Shown here one piece after another: positions 34,387 to 40,457 of a stretch of DNA of 40,457 bases. The notes beneath the pieces were generated by a model that was not told where the DNA came from, did no database searches, and saw only the letters and a program-made list of their open reading frames with translations. Made by a program: the position numbers and the translations under genes. Numbering within the stretch: position 1 is the stretch's first letter; the number at the start of each line of letters is the position of its first letter. Source of the DNA: an uncultured Opitutia bacterium (lineage in GTDB: Bacteria > Verrucomicrobiota > Verrucomicrobiia > Opitutales > Opitutaceae); NCBI GenBank assembly GCA_903873805.1, contig CAIQQB010000067.1, positions 1-40,457 of the forward strand, given 5' to 3'.

Positions 34387-35775
34387 TCACTTCACCGCAT
34401 CCGCCGGCGGCGGTGCCGCCGTTGCCTTCAGCGAGAAGTCCGGCGGGTTCAGTCCCTCGACATCGACCAGCGCCAGCGCCGGACGTTCGTCGGGTTTGAG
34501 CACCGAGGCGTGCACGTTCGTGAATGTCGCCCCGCGGACGTGCCGCAGATACAGCCCCGAGGCCGGCATCACCTTGCCAAACATGCTGTATTCCGGATAG
34601 GCCGATTCCTTTTCCTGCAGTTTCACCTCAGCATCGGCGGCCGTGCCACCGCCGGGCACCACGATACTGACGTTTTCAAACGTGATGTTCTCCACCGGGT
34701 GCCCGGGGACGCCGTTGACCAGGAACCCGATCAGCCGGACGCCCTTCGCCTGCACGTTCCGGATGGTGACATCGCGAATCACCCCCGTTGGCTTGGGCGT
34801 GTCGCCGGCGCGGAACACCTTCAGCCGCGAACCCAGCCGGATGCTGATCGGCACCGCCACCCCGTCCATCGTGATGTCAGCGATTGTCACATGCTGCAGG
34901 TGGGCCCCATCCACCGAATTGAGGGCGATGCCCGACATGCCGACATTGCGGAGCTGGCATCCGGTCACCGAAACATTTTCAAAGTCACCGAGCGATTCGG
35001 TGCCAAACTTGATCGCGTTGCACTTGGTGGAAAGGATGCAGCCGCTCGCCGTGATGTCGCGGCTCGGCAGGGGACTCGTGGCCTTCACGCAGAGCGCGTC
35101 ATCCCCGCTGTCGATGTCGCAATCCTTGACATGCACATTCTCGCAGGAATCGAGGTCGATGCCGTCGTTGTTGGCGAGACCGGTCGTCCGCGTGCGAATG
35201 GTCACATGCTCGACCGTGGCGCCATGGGTCTGGAAAAAATTGAGCGTCCACGCCCCCGGGTTGGTGAGGTGCACGTCCTTCACGGTCACGTCCGTGCAGC
35301 GCAGCCAGCGCATCAGGAACGGACGGATCTTGAACGGCGTCTGGCCCGCCCGGACCAGCCTGCCCTGGCCGTCGACCGTGCCCGCACCGATGACCCCCAC
35401 ATGCTTCGCGCCGTCGGCCACGATGAGCGCGTAACCCATGGTGTTTCCGCTGCCGTCCGTGAACGGATCGACGTTGCGGTAGTCGGCCGCGTTGGGGCTG
35501 CCGAGCAGCACGGCGTCCGCGTCGAGATTCAGCGTGACGTTGTCCTTGAGCTGGATGGTGCCCGTGAGATAGCGGCCGGTGGGAAACGTGAGCGTGCCCC
35601 CGCCTTGCGCACTGCAGGCGTCGATCGCCTGCTGCAGCGCGGCGGTGTTGAGCGTGGCGCCGTCGCCGACCACGCCGGCTTTGGTTACGTCAACGGTTCC
35701 GGCGGCCGACGCCGGGGCGGCGGCGCACAGCACCGTCGACAGCAAGATCAGGATGGGGAGGGGATGATGGCGCAT
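34387..35775 (-). CDS. Secreted GH28-family pectin hydrolase
   Basis: 462 residues from ATG 35775 with a signal peptide ending at ASAAG. It is a right-handed parallel beta-helix starting DVTKAGVVGDGATLNTAALQQAID, a common GH28 beginning. Two of the four catalytic signatures are clear: NNDGID (202-207) and SGDDA (223-227). In place of the third and fourth (GHG and RIK) the chain reads KCNAIKFGTES (251-261), so the usual His is absent. This points to a subgroup other than plain polygalacturonase, perhaps acting on rhamnogalacturonan. It follows the GH51 gene on the same strand with 21 bp between, so both probably act on pectin from one transcript. Confidence 0.85.
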   Translation of the reverse strand: MRHHPLPILILLSTVLCAAAPASAAGTVDVTKAGVVGDGATLNTAALQQAIDACSAQGGGTLTFPTGRYLTGTIQLKDNVTLNLDADAVLLGSPNAADYRNVDPFTDGSGNTMGYALIVADGAKHVGVIGAGTVDGQGRLVRAGQTPFKIRPFLMRWLRCTDVTVKDVHLTNPGAWTLNFFQTHGATVEHVTIRTRTTGLANNDGIDLDSCENVHVKDCDIDSGDDALCVKATSPLPSRDITASGCILSTKCNAIKFGTESLGDFENVSVTGCQLRNVGMSGIALNSVDGAHLQHVTIADITMDGVAVPISIRLGSRLKVFRAGDTPKPTGVIRDVTIRNVQAKGVRLIGFLVNGVPGHPVENITFENVSIVVPGGGTAADAEVKLQEKESAYPEYSMFGKVMPASGLYLRHVRGATFTNVHASVLKPDERPALALVDVEGLNPPDFSLKATAAPPPADAVK

Positions 35776-35796
35776 GGTCGAGGGAGATTGCCCGGA

Positions 35797-37968
35797 TTAA
35801 CGGGTCGAAAGCTTGTAGATGTTGATCGAATACGGCGCGACGGTGCGGGTGAAGTTCGGGCCGAAACCCGATTCCCGCGCAGTTACCGGCACGATCTTCT
35901 TCGGCTCCGCGACGGAGTTGGTGTCGTCCAGCTTGTCCGCCTTCATGATCACCGACTCGCCGTCCGGCGCCACCGTGGTCGCGCCCGTGACGGCCACCCG
36001 GACGTCCTGCGCCGTGTCCAGCGGGTTGACCACCTTCAGGTAGATGACGCCGGTCTTGCTGTCGCGGGTGGCGACATAGAACAGCGTCGGCAGCTGCCGG
36101 GCGGGGGCGGCCGGGGCCGCCGCGGGAGGCGCTGCGACCGCCGGGGCGGGCGGAGACGTGCCCGCCGTCCCTGCTCCGGCCGGGGCCCCAACCGATGCGC
36201 CACCACCGGCCGCCGCCGCGCCGCGGCGGTTGCCGCCGCCCGCGGGCTGCTGCCAGGAGCGCGTGCCGACATCCGTGGCGCTGATCGCGAGGATCTCGTC
36301 GCCCCGGTTGTTGTTGAACATCACCTGCGCGTAATACGCCGGCGAACCGTAACTGGTGAGCGCGTCATAGCCGATGAGGTTGACCGGCCACTGCATCGAC
36401 GAGCCGGGGGCGTTGCGCCCGCCCACCGCTTTGCTCACGTTCACAAACAGCGGCGCATACGAGGCCATGATGACCGCGTCGGAATTGCGCTCGAGACCCG
36501 TCATGTAGGCGGCGTCGCCCAGGGCACCCGCAAAGTTTGGCGTGGCCGCATTGTTCGGCACGCGCGTGGCCCACTCGCCCTCAAACACCTTCGGGCCGGT
36601 GCGGTCGTACTTGTCGTAGGCGGTGGCGCTGGATTCCGCCTGCTGCTCGGAGTTCATGTAGAGGTGGCTGTCCTGCACGTCCGGCCTGCGGTCCCGCACG
36701 GTGCTCGTGAGCCGGCCGTTGTTGGGGGAATGCACCGAGGCGTCGATGAGCTGCAGGTCGGGGTATTTCGCCTTGATGGCGTCGTGCAATTGCGTGAACC
36801 GGCCGTTGTAGTCGCCGCGCCAGTCCTCGTTGCCGACTTCGACATAGGTGAGCTTGAACGGCGCGGGATGCCCGTCCTGCGCGCGGACCGCGCCCCACTT
36901 CGTGCTCACGTCGCCGGTCACGTATTCGATTTCGTCGAGGGCGTCCTGCACGTAGGGCTGCAGCGCGTCGCCGGGCTTCACCTCCGCGTTGGCCCCGCCG
37001 CCGAGCACCAGCCCCGAAAACACCGCCAGCAACGGCTGCATCTTCAGATCCTCGCACCATTCGAGAAACTCCAGCAGGCCCAGGCCGTCGGTCGAGCGGT
37101 AGCGCCACGGGCTCAGGTGCCCGGCGCGCCCGGACACGTCGCCAACGGTCTTCTTCCAGTCAAAACGGTTGGCCAGGTCGTTGCCCTCGAGATAATTTCC
37201 GCCGGGAAAACGCAGGAACCCGGGATGGTAGTCGGCCAGCAGCTGCATGATGTCGGGGCGCAGGCCGTTCGGCCGGTTGGCGTAGGTCGGTGGAAACAGC
37301 GAGACCAGGCTGAACCAGACGGTCCCGGGCGCGTTGGCGAGGAGGACGAGCCGGTTGGTGGCCGAGGGCGCGATCGTCTGGCCGGTGGTGAGCGAGACCT
37401 CGTATTTTTTCCACTCGCCGGAAAGTCCGGTCACCTGCGCCCGGGCGAAGACCGTCGAGCCATCGGTGTTTTCCAGGCTCACCGTGAGCCCGCCGGCAAA
37501 GCCTGGCGCGGACTTGGCGTAAAAGGAGGCGCGATAGGTGGTGGCGGGCCGGACGGCCATGCCCCAGTAACCGTCGTTGGCGAAACCCGCGCGCTTCGCC
37601 GGCCCGCCCTCGGTGATGTCGAGCCTGAGGCTCACGGGCAACGCCTCGTTCAGAGGCTGGGTGCGGTCGAGCGCGATGCTGCCGGCCGCATCGGCGTCCT
37701 TCACGAGGGTCCAGTGGTCGGGATTCTGGGCGTTGTCCAAAAACGCCCGGTTGCGCACCAGCTCGGCGTAGAGCCCGCCGTCGTAGGAGTAGTTGATCTC
37801 CTCGGTCATGATGCCGTAGAGCAGCGGGCTGGAGTGCCCTTTCACTTCGCCGGCGTTGATGGTGAGGGTCGGTTGGGCCGCACCCTCGGCGGCCCGGACG
37901 ATTCCGGTGGCGGCCAGCAGCAGCGGCAGGAGACGGACGAGAACAGTGAACGGGGAGGCGGTTTTCAT
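35797..37968 (-). CDS. Secreted alpha-L-arabinofuranosidase, GH51 type
   Basis: 723 residues. ATG 37968 (MKTASPFTVL) gives a clean signal peptide ending near VRAAEG; the upstream extension to 38208 reads like non-coding DNA. It starts with a GH51 N-terminal carbohydrate-binding region (LYGIMTEEINYSYDGGLYAELVRNR), followed by a TIM barrel (FLRFPGGNYLEGNDLANRFDWKK). Glu381 in YVEVGNEDW is the expected acid/base and Glu465 in VFEGEWA the nucleophile. The C-terminal beta domain is interrupted by ~55 residues of Gly/Ala/Pro (about 36090-36255). The enzyme removes arabinose from arabinan or arabinogalactan side chains. Its product matches the AraFGH importer encoded upstream. Confidence 0.9.
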   Translation of the reverse strand: MKTASPFTVLVRLLPLLLAATGIVRAAEGAAQPTLTINAGEVKGHSSPLLYGIMTEEINYSYDGGLYAELVRNRAFLDNAQNPDHWTLVKDADAAGSIALDRTQPLNEALPVSLRLDITEGGPAKRAGFANDGYWGMAVRPATTYRASFYAKSAPGFAGGLTVSLENTDGSTVFARAQVTGLSGEWKKYEVSLTTGQTIAPSATNRLVLLANAPGTVWFSLVSLFPPTYANRPNGLRPDIMQLLADYHPGFLRFPGGNYLEGNDLANRFDWKKTVGDVSGRAGHLSPWRYRSTDGLGLLEFLEWCEDLKMQPLLAVFSGLVLGGGANAEVKPGDALQPYVQDALDEIEYVTGDVSTKWGAVRAQDGHPAPFKLTYVEVGNEDWRGDYNGRFTQLHDAIKAKYPDLQLIDASVHSPNNGRLTSTVRDRRPDVQDSHLYMNSEQQAESSATAYDKYDRTGPKVFEGEWATRVPNNAATPNFAGALGDAAYMTGLERNSDAVIMASYAPLFVNVSKAVGGRNAPGSSMQWPVNLIGYDALTSYGSPAYYAQVMFNNNRGDEILAISATDVGTRSWQQPAGGGNRRGAAAAGGGASVGAPAGAGTAGTSPPAPAVAAPPAAAPAAPARQLPTLFYVATRDSKTGVIYLKVVNPLDTAQDVRVAVTGATTVAPDGESVIMKADKLDDTNSVAEPKKIVPVTARESGFGPNFTRTVAPYSINIYKLSTR

Positions 37969-38041
37969 GGGAGGGGAAAAAAGCAGAGTCAGGGGTGGTC
38001 GGACATCCTGAGGAGAACCCGCGCCCAAGGGAACCGGATTT

Positions 38042-38079
38042 TTGCGCAATTGATTGTTTGTTCCCATTAGCTGCGCTAA
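38042..38079. promoter_or_regulatory. Two short palindromes upstream of the GH51-GH28 unit
   Basis: TTGCGCAA (38042-38049) and TTAGC-TGC-GCTAA (38067-38079) lie 74-111 bp upstream of the GH51 start. Symmetrical sites with a central CG or GC and flanking TTA/TTG are typical of LacI-family sugar repressors. No LacI gene is in the window. The function is inferred. Confidence 0.35.
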
Positions 38080-38375
38080 CGATGGGCATAAGGGCGCGTA
38101 ATTGTTGAGCCGGGAGACAGGGCTGAAATTGACGGAAAACCGACTTGGGCCCAGTCTGGGCACCAGCCGGGTCGTGTTTCCCGGTGAGATTGATCGGAAA
38201 GAAGTCAATCACCCAGCCGCTCCACTTTGTCGGGGGCGGCTGGAGTGTTTCTGGGTCCAGAAATTGTCCAAAAGGCAATTCATCCCGCCCACTCCTCATT
38301 CCGACCCAATCAATCGCACGGGTGAACCCCGCTCCGCGCCCATCCTCAATCGCCGACCCGCCGTGCATTGGGCAG

Positions 38376-38403
38376 TTGACAGATGATTTCGTTATGATAT
38401 CAT
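38376..38403 (+). promoter_or_regulatory. Strong sigma-70-like promoter of the SPFH unit
   Basis: TTGACA (38376-38381), a 16-bp spacer and TATCAT (38398-38403) match the vegetative consensus in 11 of 12 positions. Transcription would start near 38410, about 90 bp before the chosen ATG. This argues against the alternative start at 38402. The remaining intergenic DNA 38080-38375 shows nothing recognisable. Confidence 0.6.
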
Positions 38404-38500
38404 GTTGTTATCAGTAAACCCGCGATCCTGGTTCACGTCTACGCCCGATCGGCCGGCCCTCTCCCCGCTCCGCAAGTCCCCACGAGAAATCCACACCACC

Positions 38501-39433
38501 ATGAACCCATCCGCCCCCACTCCCTCCAGCCGGGAAATCCCGGCCGCCGCCCTGAATGGTTTCGCCATGCTCGGCTGCAATCTGCTGCTGCTCTTCGGCA
38601 GCATCGCCCTCCTGATCCACGCCCTGATGAAATTGTCGGCCCACACGGGCGGCGCCATCGATGTGGCCCAGGTGATCGCCGCTCCACTGCTGCTGGTGCT
38701 GGCATTCGTTTTGCTGAGCGGACATTTTACACTCCAGCCCAACGAGGCCCGGCTGCTGATTCTCTTTGGGGCCTACCGGGGCACCGTGCGTACCAGCGGC
38801 TTCTTCTGGGCCAACCCTTTCTATGCAAAACGCACCAACATGTCGCTGCGCGCCTACAACCTGAATTCCGAGAAGCTCAAGGTCAACGACAAGCACGGCA
38901 ATCCGATCGAGATTGCCGCCGTTGTCGTGTGGCGGGTGGCTGACACCGCCCAGGCGAAGTTCGACGTGGCCGACTACAATCGCTATGTCAACGTCCAGAG
39001 CGAATCCGCCCTCCGGCATCTCGCCAGCTCGTATGCCTACGACCTCGGCGAGGTGGCCGAGGCGAAGGATGAGGTCACGCTGCGCAGCGGCGGCGAAACC
39101 GTGTCGGCCGCGCTCTTGCACGAACTGCAGGAACGCCTCACCAAGGCCGGTGTGGTCGTCGATGAAGCGCGCCTGTCCTATCTGTCGTATGCGCCCGAAA
39201 TCGCCGAGGTGATGCTGCGCCGCCAGCAGGCCCTGGCCGTGGTTGCCGCGCGCAAGATCATCGTGCACAATGCGGTGAGCATGGTGCAGATGGCACTCAC
39301 GGAGCTCTCCACCCTCAAGGTGGTTGAACTGGACGACGAACGCCGGGCCGCCATGGTCAGCAACCTGCTGGTCGTGCTCTGTGGCGAGAGCCACGCCACC
39401 CCCGTCATCAACACCGGAACGCTCTACACCTAG
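38501..39433 (+). CDS. SPFH (stomatin/prohibitin) domain membrane protein
   Basis: 310 residues from ATG 38501 (MNPSAPTPSS); the longer reading from 38402 starts inside the -10 box. Two N-terminal membrane helices (NGFAMLGCNLLLLFGSIALL; VIAAPLLLVLAFVLLSGHF) are followed by the SPFH/band-7 domain: TLQPNEARLLILFGAYRGTVRTSGFFWANPF, IEIAAVVVWRVADTAQAKFDV, then the helical ELQERLTKAGVVVDEARLSYLSYAPEIAEVM. SPFH proteins form large rings at the membrane and act as scaffolds, often with proteases. The family with this domain order is often encoded beside a small ribbon-helix-helix protein, as here. Confidence 0.9.
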   Translation: MNPSAPTPSSREIPAAALNGFAMLGCNLLLLFGSIALLIHALMKLSAHTGGAIDVAQVIAAPLLLVLAFVLLSGHFTLQPNEARLLILFGAYRGTVRTSGFFWANPFYAKRTNMSLRAYNLNSEKLKVNDKHGNPIEIAAVVVWRVADTAQAKFDVADYNRYVNVQSESALRHLASSYAYDLGEVAEAKDEVTLRSGGETVSAALLHELQERLTKAGVVVDEARLSYLSYAPEIAEVMLRRQQALAVVAARKIIVHNAVSMVQMALTELSTLKVVELDDERRAAMVSNLLVVLCGESHATPVINTGTLYT

Positions 39434-39461
39434 CCGGCGCCTTGGCTGCCGGACCCATTCC

Positions 39462-39548
39462 ATGAACTCCTCCTCCCTCCCGGGATCCCATCCCACCCGC
39501 GACCGCCCCGATCTCCCGTCGCAGATCCCGAAGCACCCGTCCCTGTGA
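39462..39548 (+). CDS. Possible 28-residue mini-ORF between SPFH and RHH genes
   Basis: ATG 39462 opens a frame of 28 codons ([10 protein letters not shown]...KHPSL). Its TGA overlaps the GTG start of the following gene (GTGA at 39545-39548). The peptide is polar and Pro/Ser-rich with no recognisable fold. The overlap suggests a role in translational coupling, or simply a leader ORF. Chance cannot be excluded for so short a frame. Confidence 0.3.
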   Translation: MNSSSLPGSHPTRDRPDLPSQIPKHPSL

Positions 39549-39727
39549 GCAACCCTGGCCTCAACAACGAACCCGCCGACGGGAGCCGCAAGGCGTTCCT
39601 GCTGCGCATCAGCCCCGAACTCTGGAAAGAGGTCGAGAGCTGGGCGCAGTCGGAACTGCGCAGTGTCAACGGTCAGATCGAGTATCTCCTGCGCCAGGCA
39701 GTGAACCAACGAAAAAAAAAGCCGTGA
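39545..39727 (+). CDS. Arc-type ribbon-helix-helix DNA-binding protein
   Basis: 60 residues from GTG 39545 ([10 protein letters not shown]). Residues 14-55 match the Arc/MetJ fold: the strand KAFLLRIS, helix [15 protein letters not shown], the turn RSVNGQ and helix [11 protein letters not shown]. It ends in a run of lysines (RKKKP). Dimers of such proteins bind operators through the strand pair. It follows the SPFH gene and may control that operon. There is no toxin-like gene next to it, so an antitoxin role is not supported. Confidence 0.85.
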   Translation: MSNPGLNNEPADGSRKAFLLRISPELWKEVESWAQSELRSVNGQIEYLLRQAVNQRKKKP

Positions 39728-39983
39728 GTTTTGCGCCTCCCTACGATCCTCGGATGGGGCCTCTTTGCGTTCGCCCTCGCCGCGCTGTCCACCAATTTCG
39801 ATGAGCAGAAGTCAGCGGTACTGTTCCCCTGCCGTTAGTACCATGGCATGGCGGACCGCTGGTGGATTCAGGCTGGCTCAGGGTCATGCAGCGTGATGAA
39901 ACAGATGTAAGTACCCTTAATCCTCGCTCCGGAATTCTAGCTTCTGGCTCCTATCATCCTCCTCCGCCTCTGCCACCAGTCGC
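39728..39983. other. Intergenic region without a recognised gene
   Basis: This 256-bp stretch is less GC-rich than its surroundings. Only short, non-coding-looking frames are present, and no repeat or RNA gene could be identified. It may hold relics of a gene lost before the IS3 insertion. Confidence 0.35.
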
Positions 39984-40320
39984 TCAATGGGCGGGTTGAA
40001 ACACGATACTTCCGACGAGGGTCACGATCACCCTTCGGCCGTCGCATAGAGGCTCGCTCGTTCGCAGGATTGCGGTTGTGGGGAGGTCGTAGGATTTGAC
40101 AGGATGTGAGGGAACCCAAATTTCGCCGCCAGAGGTAGCGAACTTGCCGGGAAATTTGCCGGGCGGGACGCCATTCCCAAAATAATCGTACCCTTGGATG
40201 GTTTGTTCGGGGGTTAGCCCGGTGAAAAACAATCCGCTGGGCGCATCGCCCGGCAACAAATCGGTCAGCTGCTTCGGAAAGCTGTCATGGTGGGCCCAAT
40301 ATTTCGACACGGCTGAACCG
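39984..40320 (-). pseudogene. 5'-truncated gene of unknown function cut by the IS3 element
   Basis: The frame reads GSAVSKYWAHHDSFPKQLTDLLPG and continues to VTLVGSIVFQPAH. Upstream it runs directly into the IS3 terminal sequence, where a stop soon appears, so the true N-terminus has been lost. A GTG at 40310 could be used but lies in the interior of the former protein. The layout (HHDSFPKQLTDLLP, later VPSHPVKSYDLPTTAILRTSE) recalls the pseudopilin-like proteins common in Verrucomicrobia, whose N-terminal methylation helix would be the missing part. That identification is tentative. Confidence 0.5.
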
Positions 40321-40457
40321 TGAGGTGGTCCCCGGAAACTGGACAGGTCGGATCGTTAACCCAAAGTCAGCACAACGATCCCTATGTCAAAGAAACGACG
40401 TCAGCACAGTCCCGATCTGAAAGCCCGGGTCGGCTTGGAAGCCCTGAAGGGCATTGA
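40321..40457 (+). mobile_element. Left end of an IS3-family element (partial)
   Basis: It begins with a TG-type terminal sequence TGAGGTGGTCCCCGGAAACT, typical of IS3-family ends, and contains the first codons of the OrfA transposase. The element runs beyond the window, so the subgroup, right repeat and target duplication cannot be determined. Confidence 0.75.
40384..40457 (+). CDS. IS3-family transposase OrfA, N-terminal fragment
   Basis: From ATG 40384 the product reads MSKKRRQHSPDLKARVGLEA then LKGI and runs off the window. Basic start, S-(P)-D/E-LKA(R/K)V-x-LEA(L/I)KG is the conserved beginning of the helix-turn-helix OrfA of many IS3-group transposases. The start lies 63 bp inside the terminal repeat, as usual. 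The OrfA-OrfB frameshift signal and the DDE domain are not in the window. Confidence 0.8.
   Translation, partial: MSKKRRQHSPDLKARVGLEALKGI

Noticed and set aside
34366..38070. 1234-residue plus-strand open frame
   Set aside because: It is antisense to both the GH28 and GH51 genes, which have signal peptides and catalytic motifs. The composition (Arg/His/Val/Gly) is that of a shadow frame.
38402..38500. N-terminal extension of the SPFH protein from the ATG at 38402
   Set aside because: That ATG lies in the -10 hexamer of the promoter, and the extra residues are polar and unlike the family.
39545..39727. Toxin-antitoxin module with the RHH protein as antitoxin
   Set aside because: No toxin-like ORF lies on either side. 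The partner gene is a membrane SPFH protein.

Overview
The window is GC-rich and gene-dense. It most likely comes from a verrucomicrobial heterotroph of the Opitutaceae type. The evidence is a PEP-CTERM sorting tail, a TIGR02597-type secreted protein, the Verrucomicrobia-style C-terminus of a large secreted lyase, polysaccharide-degradation genes, and the near absence of Shine-Dalgarno sequences before start codons. No rRNA, tRNA or CRISPR array was seen. Both ends lie inside insertion sequences: the 3' end of an ISL3-type transposase at the left and the 5' end of an IS3-type element at the right. The window therefore looks like one assembly contig bounded by repeats, and each element has truncated a resident gene.

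Layout. 1-6.6 kb: an IS-truncated, tandem-repeat secreted protein, a cupin very close to the Granulicella hydroxynitrile lyase, two small proteins, and a PEP-CTERM/TIGR02597 pair. 6.8-13.9 kb: housekeeping and stress genes, namely serine acetyltransferase, pyrD, an acidic-tailed protein, a Wza-like lipoprotein, SRAP followed by lexA with a palindrome touching the lexA start, a PocR-AraC regulator and a receiver-domain remnant. 13.8-17.5 kb: a minus-strand operon of five genes, four of its junctions being ATGA overlaps or 4-nt gaps. It holds a SurA/PpiC-like protein that has lost its PPIase core, three HupE/UreJ-type membrane proteins (one with a single-base frameshift) and a membrane-anchored exported protein. 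17.7-19.5 kb: a pduS-pduT pair (Fe-S flavoprotein plus microcompartment shell protein) without other microcompartment genes. 19.5-21.3 kb: an old yellow enzyme and a nitroreductase. 21.5-25.1 kb: araFGH, the L-arabinose ABC importer, closed by a good terminator. 25.2-29.9 kb: a 1583-residue rhamnogalacturonan lyase with eight fibronectin III repeats. 30-33 kb: an ABC exporter operon. 33.0-33.2 kb: a long imperfect palindrome. 33.4 kb: an outer-membrane barrel protein. 34.4-38.0 kb: a GH28 and a GH51 enzyme. 38.4-39.7 kb: an SPFH membrane protein, a mini-ORF and a ribbon-helix-helix protein behind a strong promoter. 40.0-40.5 kb: a truncated gene and the IS3 end.

How it fits together. The lyase (rhamnogalacturonan-I backbone), the GH28 enzyme (galacturonan or rhamnogalacturonan), the GH51 enzyme (arabinan side chains) and AraFGH (arabinose uptake) form a dispersed pectin-use locus. 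The PduS/PduT pair may belong to a lactaldehyde-handling microcompartment fed by rhamnose or fucose from the same polymer; this is inference. The least explained pieces are the HupE/UreJ operon with its catalytically empty PPIase homologue, the SPFH/mini-ORF/RHH unit, the 31-bp palindrome before pyrD and the ~180-bp intergenic palindrome.
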